In this document: piece after piece, positions 35,261 to 43,729 of the stretch
How the letters are laid out: each line of letters starts with the position of its first letter
Numbering within the stretch: position 1 is the first letter of the stretch
Source: DATHZQ01 sp963823505
GTDB taxonomy: Bacteria > Actinomycetota > Acidimicrobiia > Spongiisociales > UBA5794
Length of the DNA: 64,000 nucleotides
Direction of reading: 5' to 3'
Assembly (NCBI GenBank): GCA_963823505.1
Contig: CAWGLY010000005.1
Coordinates: 1,178,001 to 1,242,000, forward strand
Made by a program: the position numbers and the translations under genes
The notes under the pieces: model-generated
Database searches by the model: none
Seen by the model: only the letters and a program-made list of their open reading frames with translations
Told to the model about the DNA's origin: nothing

Positions 35261-37774
35261 TCAGCTCCGCACGACCTTGGTGTCACCGGTCAGCGGGTGA
35301 CGGTCGAGTTCGATGAGATCCTCGATGCGATACCGCAATTCTGGAACGTGGCTGACGACCACCACGAGGCGAGTCGCATCGTCGGCGACCAGCGCCTCGA
35401 TGCCCTCCATGGCCAGATCGAGGTGCTCGGGATCGAGCGACCCAAACCCCTCGTCCAGGAAGAAGGCATCGAGACGGCCGCCCGTCCTGGCGACCATCTC
35501 CGCCAGCGACAACGCCAAAGCCAGCGAGGCGAGGAACGTCTCGCCTCCCGAAAGGCTCGACGCCTTGCGTTCCGCATCGGCAGCGGTCAGGTCGACGATG
35601 GCGAAGGATCCGTCGTCCGTGAAGCGGTATCTACCGGAGGACAGCCGGGAGAAATGATCGCTGCCGATGTCGGCCAACCGGGCACGCTCGTCGTCGAGGA
35701 GGAACCGGACAAAACGCGAATCGGTGAGATCCGTGGAGATGCGCTGGTACCGGGCCTTCACCGCGGTAAGTCGGTCTCGCTCGGCTCGCAGATCCGCACC
35801 TGCCGCTACTTCGGCTTCGTCCCGGGCGACGCCCACCGCAAGGTGCTCGACCGTGGCCCCGGCCGCACCGAGCGCCGCCGCAAACTCCCCGTCGACGTCG
35901 AGCCCAGCGAGCATCTCTTTCCGCTCCGCGGCAGCGTCGCCCGCGTCGGCGCGGGCGGCCAGCCTCGCGGCGTCGAGGTCGGCCGTCTCCTTGTCCCATG
36001 CTCGGCGTAGCTCGGCGACGCCCCGGCCCAGGGCCTCCGGCCCGTCCTCCGCGACGGCAACGGGGGTTCCGAGGCGTGCGGCGAGATCTGCCACGTCGAT
36101 ACGCAAAGCCGACAGTTGCTTGGTGACACTCTGCTCATCGAGGATCACCTGGTCGTGCTGATTGCGTACCTGGTCGACACGGCGCCGCGCGTCGGCAACG
36201 GCATCGGCGATCGCCGACAGTCGCCGGCGGCGCTCATCGAGCACGCTGGCCGGATCCCCGTCTCCCAGCAGCATGCGGAGCCTGGCCAGCGTCGCATCGA
36301 GTTCGGCCGCCGCGGACGCTTCCGCGGCGAGCGCCTGGTCGAGTTCGGCGCGGCGAGACTCGACATTGCCCGATGCGCCGTGGTTGGCCTCCGCCGAGGC
36401 GGAGGAGCGGGCCGCCGCCCGGCTGCGTACCCGTTCGGCTTCGTCACGCAGCCGTCGGGCCGCCGCCATTTCTGCTTCGGCCGGAGCCACGTCAACGGCG
36501 CCCGATGCGGGTACGGTGCCGACCGTTTGGGCGCACACAGGACACACCTCTCCGGTCGTGAGGGTGCTGCGGAGGACTTCCGCCATGTTGTGGTGTTGTG
36601 CTTCGTGGAACGCCTTCTCGGCTGAAAGCATTGCGGCAGCGGCATCCGCCAGTGACGCTTCAGCCGCGGCCGTGGCTTCATCCGCCTCCTTCTGCTCGGC
36701 CAATGCAGCCGTGAGGCTGAGTTGTGCGGCATCGTGCTCGCGCTCCGCCGCCTCCCTGCGCCGCTGCGCCTCGGCGACGGCACGGCGTTGTGGTTCTGCC
36801 GCAGCAACCAGAGCGGCGGCTTCGTCGATCTGGTCGGCTTCGCCTGAATCGCGAGCTCGTCCCGTGCTCTCCTCGGCTGCGGCGAGGGCACTCCGGCATG
36901 CGTCCAGTTCGGCGGCCAGCTCGAGCCGTTGCGTCGCCATGGCGGCCGCGTCCGCAACCAGACGTCGGGTCACCCCTTCTTCGGGTAGCCGAGCCGCATG
37001 TCGGGACAGCTCGTCGAGACGTTCCCGTGCCGCCTTCTCGGCCGTGGTAGCAGTCTGGATGCGGGCATCGAGATCGAGCAGCGCCGGCTCGGCTTTCCGC
37101 AACGTCTCGACCCGTGCCTCAGCGCGAGCCAGCTCGTCTCGCATGCCGTCGAGCCGCAACGCAACCTCGTCGAGGCGCTCGGTCCGCACCAGCACTTTGC
37201 CGAGCGCGGCGTCGGCGGTTGCCGCTTCGGCTTTGGCAATATCGCGCATGGCATCGATGCGGTCGTGCCCGAAAACCCCTTTGAGTACCGCGTCACGCTC
37301 GGCGGGCCGTGACCGCAAGAATTCGGCGAACCGACCTTGCGCCAGCAGCACCGATCGGCCGAACGCCTCGTAGTCCAGGCCGAGCAGCGTTGCGATCTTC
37401 GTGTTGACTTCGGATTCCAACGTGACACGTTCAATGAGCTCGGCATCGGGTTCGTCGGCGGCGTAGCGATACAACGCATGCTGGCTGGCGCCTTTCAGCC
37501 GCAGCGACCGGACCACTTCCCACACCTCACCTTCCACTTCGAACCGAAGCATGACGCCGCCGTCGGTGGCCCGCTGGTGGATGAGCGCTTTGGTACCTGC
37601 CCCTGCCATCGGCGTCTTCCCGTAGAGCGCAAACGACACGGCGTCGAGGAGGGAGGACTTCCCGCTACCGATCGGGCCGACGATGCCGACGAGCTTCCTC
37701 CCCCGGAAGTCGAAGGCCGCCTCTTCGCCGAAATACGAACGGAAGTTGCGCAGGCGGAGCTCAAGAGGCCGCAT
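35261..37774 (-). CDS. sbcC: SbcC / Rad50-type ATPase
   Basis: 837 aa, shorter than E. coli SbcC. The N-terminal half-ATPase has Walker A GPIGSGKSSLLDAVSF. Long coiled coils flank a zinc hook, CPVCAQTVG. The C-terminal half has the signature LSGGETFLASLALALSLAEM and Walker B DAFFLDEGFGSLD. With the Mre11-type nuclease it tethers and trims DNA ends. Its start lies 14 nt inside the sbcD gene. Last gene of the nurA-herA-sbcD-sbcC operon. Confidence 0.93.
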   Translation of the reverse strand: MRPLELRLRNFRSYFGEEAAFDFRGRKLVGIVGPIGSGKSSLLDAVSFALYGKTPMAGAGTKALIHQRATDGGVMLRFEVEGEVWEVVRSLRLKGASQHALYRYAADEPDAELIERVTLESEVNTKIATLLGLDYEAFGRSVLLAQGRFAEFLRSRPAERDAVLKGVFGHDRIDAMRDIAKAEAATADAALGKVLVRTERLDEVALRLDGMRDELARAEARVETLRKAEPALLDLDARIQTATTAEKAARERLDELSRHAARLPEEGVTRRLVADAAAMATQRLELAAELDACRSALAAAEESTGRARDSGEADQIDEAAALVAAAEPQRRAVAEAQRRREAAEREHDAAQLSLTAALAEQKEADEATAAAEASLADAAAAMLSAEKAFHEAQHHNMAEVLRSTLTTGEVCPVCAQTVGTVPASGAVDVAPAEAEMAAARRLRDEAERVRSRAAARSSASAEANHGASGNVESRRAELDQALAAEASAAAELDATLARLRMLLGDGDPASVLDERRRRLSAIADAVADARRRVDQVRNQHDQVILDEQSVTKQLSALRIDVADLAARLGTPVAVAEDGPEALGRGVAELRRAWDKETADLDAARLAARADAGDAAAERKEMLAGLDVDGEFAAALGAAGATVEHLAVGVARDEAEVAAGADLRAERDRLTAVKARYQRISTDLTDSRFVRFLLDDERARLADIGSDHFSRLSSGRYRFTDDGSFAIVDLTAADAERKASSLSGGETFLASLALALSLAEMVARTGGRLDAFFLDEGFGSLDPEHLDLAMEGIEALVADDATRLVVVVSHVPELRYRIEDLIELDRHPLTGDTKVVRS

Positions 37775-38930
37775 AGCCTGCTTCCTCCATCACGGACCGG
37801 AACGCCTCGAGGAGCTCTGCGTCCGCGGCGACGCCCGTCTCGGCTTCGACGTAGACGGCGTACAGCTCATCGAGCGAGCGCACCTCGCTGCCGGCACGCT
37901 CGGCTTCTGCTCTCGGATATTCGGCGCGTACCTTGACGAGGTAGTCGAACTCGTCTCGTGCCCGCTCTGCAAGCTGGGGATCCGGACCCGCCGTCTCCAC
38001 CGTGAGGTCGAGATACGCCTCGCGCAGGTCGTCCCTTGCGATGATTTCCTGCCATGTGCCCGATGCTCTCACCAGACGTCGCCCCGCCGTGAGCGGCACC
38101 GATCTCACGGATGCAGGGATCCCCGGCTCGACGTCGACGATCACAACCCGCTTTTCCTCGCCCGCCTCCCCGAAATCCAACTCGAGGAGGGAGCCTGCGT
38201 ACTGCGCGGGAACCTTGGCACCCGGAACCGGTTGCGGGGCATGGATGTGACCAAGCGCAACATATTGGGGTCCGGGCGGGATCGCCTCGGACGTTGCGGC
38301 ATACGCATCGCCCATGTGGAGCTCACGCTCCCCACGGGGAGCGCCGTGGCCATGGACCTTGGCACCGCCAACGAGGAAGTGCGCCACCAAGAACGTGACG
38401 GCGTCTGCTGCGGCCACCGTATCGGCGTGATCGCTGTATGCCTCAGAGATCATGCGAAGCCGATCGGCGTACTTCTTGTAGTGCTCGTCGACCGGCTCCC
38501 AAGCATGGAACGCTCTCCCCTCGCGGAGGAACGGGAAGCAGCTGACGACGGCCCGGCCTGCCGGGGTGTCGATGTCGAGCACGCCCCCGTCGTCGGGCCG
38601 TTTGATCTCGCCGACGAGGTGGATGTCGTGGCGGCGCACAAAGGGGGCGAGGGCTTCGAACAGTCCTGGAGAGTCGTGGTTGCCGGCGATCGCCACCACA
38701 GGGCGTGCACCGTCTCCGGTGAGTCGCACCAGCCCGTCGAGCCCGATATCCAGGGCTTCGACCGGTGGAAGTGGCCGATCGAACAGGTCTCCGGAGTGAA
38801 GGACCAGATCCACGTTCTCGGCTTCGGCGACCGCGACCACCTCATCGATGACTGCTCGGTATTCGGCGGCGCGGTCGTAACGCCCGATGCGCTTACCGAC
38901 GTGCCAGTCCGAGGTGTGGAGGACCCTCAC
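37761..38930 (-). CDS. sbcD: SbcD / Mre11-type nuclease
   Basis: 389 aa. All metallophosphoesterase motifs are in order: HTSDWHVGK, HSGDLFDRP, AGNHDSPG, VAHFLVGG and ALGHIHAPQ. It is an Mn2+-dependent endo/exonuclease acting with SbcC. The GTG at 38930 is the start: it overlaps the herA stop (GTGA) and begins exactly at the conserved VRVLHTSDWH. The longer frame to 39098 lies inside herA and is shadow. Confidence 0.93.
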   Translation of the reverse strand: MRVLHTSDWHVGKRIGRYDRAAEYRAVIDEVVAVAEAENVDLVLHSGDLFDRPLPPVEALDIGLDGLVRLTGDGARPVVAIAGNHDSPGLFEALAPFVRRHDIHLVGEIKRPDDGGVLDIDTPAGRAVVSCFPFLREGRAFHAWEPVDEHYKKYADRLRMISEAYSDHADTVAAADAVTFLVAHFLVGGAKVHGHGAPRGERELHMGDAYAATSEAIPPGPQYVALGHIHAPQPVPGAKVPAQYAGSLLELDFGEAGEEKRVVIVDVEPGIPASVRSVPLTAGRRLVRASGTWQEIIARDDLREAYLDLTVETAGPDPQLAERARDEFDYLVKVRAEYPRAEAERAGSEVRSLDELYAVYVEAETGVAADAELLEAFRSVMEEAGYAAS

Positions 38931-40675
38931 AGCCCTGCGAACGGATCGATGCCCGAGTCGTCGACTTCTTCTTTGCGCGTCGCCCACGGCGGGAACGGAA
39001 ACTCGAGAACGATCGGCACGGGGATCGCCGGCTGCGACAGCACCATCGTGCCCGGCTTCAGCAACCGCGCCCTGGCCCGCGTCGACGGGAGCATCCACCC
39101 GTACTCGGCGCGCTCTGCTTCGGCAGCATCGAGACGGCCGGCCACCTTGATCGCTGCGTTCTCCATGACCTCGGGAGCGACTCGGGACGCCGTCTGCTGG
39201 GCGCCGACCAGCAGGACACCGAGCGACCGGCCCCGTTGGGCGATGTCGATCAGCATGTCTTTGAGCGCACTCGTGCCGTCTCTGGGGGCGTACTTGTTGA
39301 GCTCATCGAGCACGATCACGGAGAGTGGAAGCCGCTGCCCGGTCTGTTCCTTCTCGGCGAATGTCTCGGCGAGTAGGGCCCCGACGACAAAACGCTGCCC
39401 GAGATCGTGAAGCGACTGGATGCCCACCACCGTGACCTGCGCCGCGGTGCGGTCGATACGGCGGCTTTCACCGGCCCGCACCAGATGGCCCAGGCGATGC
39501 ACGGCAGAGTGGAGGCGGCGGGCAAACGCCGAGATGGTGCCCATCTGCACCCGTCCCGTCCACTTGGCGTCGGGCTCGTCATCCTCAGGATCGACGTATT
39601 CGGAGATGGCATCGACGAGGGTGCGCAGATCGGTGATGATCCTCTCCCCGCGATGCGGAACGACCCGGTCCCCCGGTTTGGCGCCCTCGGACGGGTCGCG
39701 CAGCACGACGGCCCCGGGGACTCCCTCGACGTCGACGGCAAACCGGCGGAGCTGTGACCGGACGCGCTCCTCGATGAACGGGATCTGGTTGCGGTTGCCG
39801 TCGGCGTCCGTGAAGAGAAACCGCAACAGACCTTCCTCGATGAATTCTCGAGGCGTCCAGGTGAAGGCGGCAACGCCTTCTTGCCTGCCACCCGTGTCGG
39901 GGACCACGATATCGTTGGTTCCCGTCCGGGGTGGCGCCCACAGGCCGACGGAGGGGAACGGCCCGGGGTCGACGCCGAGCTGCTGCCACACCGCCGTCGC
40001 CTCGTCGTTGAAATAGCGGTTGCGCTTGTCGAGCCAGAGAAGATCCTCGCCCTTCACGTTGAAGACGAGGATGCGCAGGTTCGAGGCTGCCGGACCGACA
40101 ACATCGGGGCGCCCACTGAGCAGCCGCAGGAAGAACAGAGCGAACGAGGTCTTGGTGGCCACCCCGGAGATTCCTGAGATCGACATGTGCCCGCCTTTGC
40201 GGCCGTCGAAGAAGTCCAGGTCGACGTAGACCGGCTCGCCGTCGCGGCCCATGCCCACGGGCAACGGACGGTCCATCTCGTCGACGTAGAGCGCCTTGCG
40301 ACGCTCGTCGCCGGTTGCCCGCTCGACCACTTCGCCCGGATCTGCGGATACCCAAACCTCGGGATCGATGCGGGTCACAGCAACCTGCGCAGACCGCACC
40401 TTGGCTGCGGGGAGCGTGCCTTCGGCGGCGATGCGGTGCGTGTCGGACTCGAATTGGGCGCCCTCGTACACGGCTTCGGCCTCGGTGACGACACCGTAGG
40501 TCCGCACCTCACCCCGCTTCGGGACCTCGGTGCGGACCATCACCAGGTCGTCGAGCTGGAGATAGTCGTCGTCGTTGAGGACGACGCGGAAGTCACGGGT
40601 CGTCGAGTGTTGGGTGCCGAGCACACGCCCGACGCCTTGGTCGCCAAGTCCTGATGTGGGTGTGCGGTCGGTCAC
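38927..40675 (-). CDS. herA: HerA-type DNA translocase ATPase
   Basis: 582 aa. An N-terminal HAS-barrel-like region (VGRVLGTQHSTTRDFRVVL) precedes a FtsK/HerA ATPase. The P-loop is atypical: GISGVATKTS (residues 168-177), with one residue more between the glycines and the lysine than a standard GxxxxGKT. Walker B is LSVIVLDELNKYAP and the arginine-finger region MENAAIKVAGRLDAAEAER follows. HerA hexamers translocate DNA with NurA. GTG start overlaps the nurA stop (GTGA) and its stop overlaps sbcD, so it is coupled on both sides. Confidence 0.88.
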   Translation of the reverse strand: MTDRTPTSGLGDQGVGRVLGTQHSTTRDFRVVLNDDDYLQLDDLVMVRTEVPKRGEVRTYGVVTEAEAVYEGAQFESDTHRIAAEGTLPAAKVRSAQVAVTRIDPEVWVSADPGEVVERATGDERRKALYVDEMDRPLPVGMGRDGEPVYVDLDFFDGRKGGHMSISGISGVATKTSFALFFLRLLSGRPDVVGPAASNLRILVFNVKGEDLLWLDKRNRYFNDEATAVWQQLGVDPGPFPSVGLWAPPRTGTNDIVVPDTGGRQEGVAAFTWTPREFIEEGLLRFLFTDADGNRNQIPFIEERVRSQLRRFAVDVEGVPGAVVLRDPSEGAKPGDRVVPHRGERIITDLRTLVDAISEYVDPEDDEPDAKWTGRVQMGTISAFARRLHSAVHRLGHLVRAGESRRIDRTAAQVTVVGIQSLHDLGQRFVVGALLAETFAEKEQTGQRLPLSVIVLDELNKYAPRDGTSALKDMLIDIAQRGRSLGVLLVGAQQTASRVAPEVMENAAIKVAGRLDAAEAERAEYGWMLPSTRARARLLKPGTMVLSQPAIPVPIVLEFPFPPWATRKEEVDDSGIDPFAGL

Positions 40676-41634
40676 GAGGCCGCTCCGAGGGTGCGATCGT
40701 GTGCCATGACCGCCGACCGTAGCGCACGGTGGATGAAGGCGGGGTCACCCATCCGTCGCCGCAGCGACCGTTCCAGCGCCGCGATAGGCACGAGGTTCTG
40801 CGGCGCCCTCGGGTCGACGTGGGGCAGCGAGGCAACCATCGGCAGCAACGCCGTCGTCCGATCGGCGACACGTTGCGCCGTCGTCAGTGGCAAGTGGCTG
40901 GAGACCTCGGCCCGCACGACCCCGGTCCACGTGTGCCCGCCGGCGAGCTCGGCAAGACGGAGGTACCAGGAGTAGCGAGGGAATGCCCCTCCCTTGCCGA
41001 TCAGGAACAGCGGGGTGCGCTCGCCGGTCCGCAACCGGGCGATGATGCCGTTTCGCTCAGGCGACAGATACGGTGCGCGGTGGGTCTTGATGTACCCCAC
41101 CTTCTCCGTTGCCGACAGATCGTTGATGGGACCGTCGGCAATCACAAACGTCCCCTGCTGCGCCATGGCTTCGGAGAGCACCGCCTCGGCTTTGCGCATC
41201 GAGCCGTGAAAGCGTTGCACGAGAGCCTGCGGGTCGACATCCGGCACAGCTTCGGATCGGTAGGCGAGCTGTGGGCCGGCCACCGGGATCGGCATGGCGA
41301 CACCGTGACCGAACACGGCAAGCCGATCGATACGCACCCGCTCGATCTCCGACCGGGGTGTCGTCCTGTCCCAGCACACCGCTCCTACGGCAAAGGTCCC
41401 GCATATTCCGGGAATCGGACCGCTCGGCTCGTCAATGGTGACCCTTGCGTCGATCCGCCGTACCCCGTCGATGAAGGCAACCTGCTCGATGCCGTCGTCG
41501 ACGCCGCGAATGGGATCCCACCACCCTTCGACCTCGACCGTCTCATCGACCTTGCCTGGCTCGGCAAGACCGTCGTCCGCCTCGAAAGGATTCCCGTACT
41601 CAGGAGCCCAACCTTCTACAAACAACCGTGCCAT
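40672..41634 (-). CDS. nurA: NurA-type 5'-3' nuclease
   Basis: 320 aa. NurA family features are the metal-binding aspartate in AFIDGVRRIDARV near the N-terminus, the mid-region FVIADGPIND with KVGYIKTHRAPYL, and a C-terminal helix pair. The herA gene overlapping its stop supports the call, since NurA works as a dimer on the HerA ring. The start at MARLFVEGW is set by TACCAT 7 nt upstream. First gene of the four-gene end-resection operon. Confidence 0.83.
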   Translation of the reverse strand: MARLFVEGWAPEYGNPFEADDGLAEPGKVDETVEVEGWWDPIRGVDDGIEQVAFIDGVRRIDARVTIDEPSGPIPGICGTFAVGAVCWDRTTPRSEIERVRIDRLAVFGHGVAMPIPVAGPQLAYRSEAVPDVDPQALVQRFHGSMRKAEAVLSEAMAQQGTFVIADGPINDLSATEKVGYIKTHRAPYLSPERNGIIARLRTGERTPLFLIGKGGAFPRYSWYLRLAELAGGHTWTGVVRAEVSSHLPLTTAQRVADRTTALLPMVASLPHVDPRAPQNLVPIAALERSLRRRMGDPAFIHRALRSAVMAHDRTLGAAS

Positions 41635-41641
41635 GCGCACG

Positions 41642-41647
41642 ATGGTA
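41642..41647 (-). promoter_or_regulatory. -10 box, probable leaderless start of nurA operon
   Basis: Reads TACCAT on the minus strand, 7 nt before the ATG at 41634; no Shine-Dalgarno. It is the only clear promoter candidate for the four-gene operon. Confidence 0.45.
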
Positions 41648-41739
41648 CCGGCGGGGTGTGACAGGAAGCGGCACCACAGACGGCAGCCCACCACCCACCA
41701 CCGGGGAGCGATGCCGCACCCATGGAGCGGCGGCGAGGA

Positions 41740-41862
41740 TCAGCGCCGGAAGACGCCTGGATTCCTCGCAAAGAACTCGGTCTTCCCACAGTCGATACAT
41801 GTCCAGCTGTCGAGGGGCGTCGTGGTCCAACGAGTCGCCCGGCTCACTCCCCCGCATCCCAC
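41740..41862 (-). CDS. Micro-ORF with zinc-ribbon-like tail (possible remnant)
   Basis: 40 codons from a GTG at 41862 to a TGA at 41740, same strand as the GNAT gene upstream and nurA downstream. The peptide contains TRWTTTPLDSWTC, then CIDCGKTEFFARN and a VFRR end, which resembles small zinc-ribbon nucleic-acid-binding proteins. Only one CxxC is complete. The N-terminal pair has a single Cys (GCGG), and the residue where the first Cys would sit is Phe (TTC). It may be a decayed gene or start further upstream without a normal codon. There is no good Shine-Dalgarno. Confidence 0.42.
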   Translation of the reverse strand: MGCGGVSRATRWTTTPLDSWTCIDCGKTEFFARNPGVFRR

Positions 41863-41873
41863 GAATGCCGGGG

Positions 41874-42791
41874 TCAGGGGGTGAGGAGCTTCACCATTTC
41901 GCGTTCGCCATGGTCCTCGCTGCCGGTCTCCTCGTAGCCAAGCGATCGGTAGAACGCACCTGGGCCGCCGGGGCCGGGGACATAACTCAGAAACACCCGA
42001 TCACCACCCGGCCGGTTGCGCACGTAGTCCTCCACGAGGTCCATGGCTCGACGCCCGAAGCCCAACCGCTGGTAGTGCTGATCGATCATGAAGCGCCACA
42101 GGTAGTAGCGCGGCTTCTCGTGATCGTCGGACAGCATGGTGAATCCGACGGCCGTCTCGTCGGCATAGATCGCCCGCGGCCAGACCTTGGTGGTTGCGTA
42201 CGCCTCCGCCAGGGAAACTGCGTTCGAGGCCACAAAGGCCTTCTGATGCCGCCCCACGTGGAGACCGACAATGACGCGAACGTTGTCGTCGGTGATCTTG
42301 CGGAGCGTGACCGCCGCGTCGCGGCCCGGCCCCGCCGGCACTTCCGGCGATCGCGCCCCGAGCGACTTGGCGAAATGCACCGCCTTCTCGACCTCCCGAT
42401 AGCCAAGCGACGCATGGATCGACCGGGACAGGGCGTTGCCGAGCTCGGTGTCCGAGCCCATCTCTGTGCATCCTCTGGACCGCACCCACTCCTCGACCGC
42501 TTCGACGAGCTGCCGACCGACGCCGCGGCGGCGCAACCCGGGCACCACGTACCACGCCTCGAGAAACCCGACCGGTGAGGTCGAACACCCGTCGGCGAAA
42601 CGCCGGATCGACCCCTCGGCGAATCCACCCAGTGCGCCATCGGGCTTCTCCCAGACGAATGCCACCTCCTCCTCCCCTGCGTAGCGGGCGGGATCTTCCC
42701 GAATCTCGTCCGGAGTGGCTTCTGGCCACAACGCGGAGCGCAGCGCCCACCACTTCGTCTGGTCTTCGGGGATCACGATGCGCAACGTCAC
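41874..42791 (-). CDS. Tandem GNAT acetyltransferase (AAC(6')-like + BltD-like domains)
   Basis: 305 aa with two GNAT domains. The first resembles aminoglycoside 6'-N-acetyltransferases: QTKWWALRSALWPEATPDE, FLEAWYVVPGLRRRGVGRQL and the tail SIHASLGYRE. The second resembles spermine/spermidine-type GNATs (BltD): VRVIVGLHVGRHQKAFVASN, RFMIDQHYQRLGFGRRAMDL and GAFYRSLGYEETG. GTG start overlapping the nucleoside hydrolase stop (GTGA). Drug resistance is possible but not shown; such chromosomal genes often have other amine substrates. Confidence 0.8.
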   Translation of the reverse strand: MTLRIVIPEDQTKWWALRSALWPEATPDEIREDPARYAGEEEVAFVWEKPDGALGGFAEGSIRRFADGCSTSPVGFLEAWYVVPGLRRRGVGRQLVEAVEEWVRSRGCTEMGSDTELGNALSRSIHASLGYREVEKAVHFAKSLGARSPEVPAGPGRDAAVTLRKITDDNVRVIVGLHVGRHQKAFVASNAVSLAEAYATTKVWPRAIYADETAVGFTMLSDDHEKPRYYLWRFMIDQHYQRLGFGRRAMDLVEDYVRNRPGGDRVFLSYVPGPGGPGAFYRSLGYEETGSEDHGEREMVKLLTP

Positions 42792-43729
42792 GGGAGCCGT
42801 CCGATTCGATCGACCAGGAGATCGAAGAACCGCTCGGCGTCGATGTCGCCCATGACGGTCGCATTGGGCTCATGACCCGTCACATTCCACCAGTCGACCA
42901 CCGTCATCCCCATCGTCAGCTCCGACCGGTGTTCGATGGCGACGTGGCATCCCTTACCGGAGAACAAGTCGGGCTGCAGCAGGTAGGCGATGACACACGG
43001 GTCGTGGAGCGGGGCGCCATCCGTGCCGTACTTGGCTTCGTCGTAGCGGTCGAAGAAGTCGAGCATCCCCGCGACGTTGTCGCCCGAGCGGGTGCCGAGG
43101 TCGCGGAAACGCTGCACACGGACATCGGACGTGAGCGCCTTGTGGGTGACATCGAGGGGCATCATCGTGATGGGGACGCCGCTCGTGAAGACCACGTGCG
43201 CTGCGTGCGGATCGACGTAGATGTTGAACTCTGCGGCGGGGGTGACGTTGCCACCCTCGAAGAAGCCGCCACCCATCATGACCAGCTCTCGGATCCGCGG
43301 CACGATGGCCGGCTCCTTCACCATGGCCATCGCGATGTTGGTGAGCGGGCCGAGGGTGCACAACGTGATCTCGCCGCCGCCGGAGGCGAGCAGCATTGCA
43401 ATGATCGCATCGACCGCATGGCCACGTGCGGGGGGCGACGTCGGCTCAGGCAGATCGACCCCGTCGATGCCGGTGGGTCCGTGGACGTACTCAGCCGTGA
43501 CCAGGGTGCGTACCAGCGGGCGCGGCGACCCCTCGTATACCGGGATGTCGGCCCTGCCCGCCAGCTCCACCATCATCCTGGCATTGCGAGATGTGAGCGC
43601 CAGCGGGATGTTGCCCGCAACGGTCGTGATCGCCCTGACGTCGAGCTCAGGGGAGGCCATCGCCGTCAGCAGGGCAACTGCGTCATCTTGCCCCGGATCC
43701 GTGTCGATGATGATGGGGCGTGGGTTCAT
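42788..43729 (-). CDS. Inosine/uridine-preferring nucleoside hydrolase
   Basis: 313 aa. The calcium-binding N-terminal motif PIIIDTDPGQDDAVALL is diagnostic; GPLTNIAMAM and the late histidine in DGAPLHDPCVIAYLL are the other family motifs. It cleaves ribonucleosides to base and ribose. Start and stop overlap both neighbours by 4 nt. Ribokinase upstream would phosphorylate the ribose, so the pair forms a nucleoside salvage unit. Confidence 0.93.
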   Translation of the reverse strand: MNPRPIIIDTDPGQDDAVALLTAMASPELDVRAITTVAGNIPLALTSRNARMMVELAGRADIPVYEGSPRPLVRTLVTAEYVHGPTGIDGVDLPEPTSPPARGHAVDAIIAMLLASGGGEITLCTLGPLTNIAMAMVKEPAIVPRIRELVMMGGGFFEGGNVTPAAEFNIYVDPHAAHVVFTSGVPITMMPLDVTHKALTSDVRVQRFRDLGTRSGDNVAGMLDFFDRYDEAKYGTDGAPLHDPCVIAYLLQPDLFSGKGCHVAIEHRSELTMGMTVVDWWNVTGHEPNATVMGDIDAERFFDLLVDRIGRLP

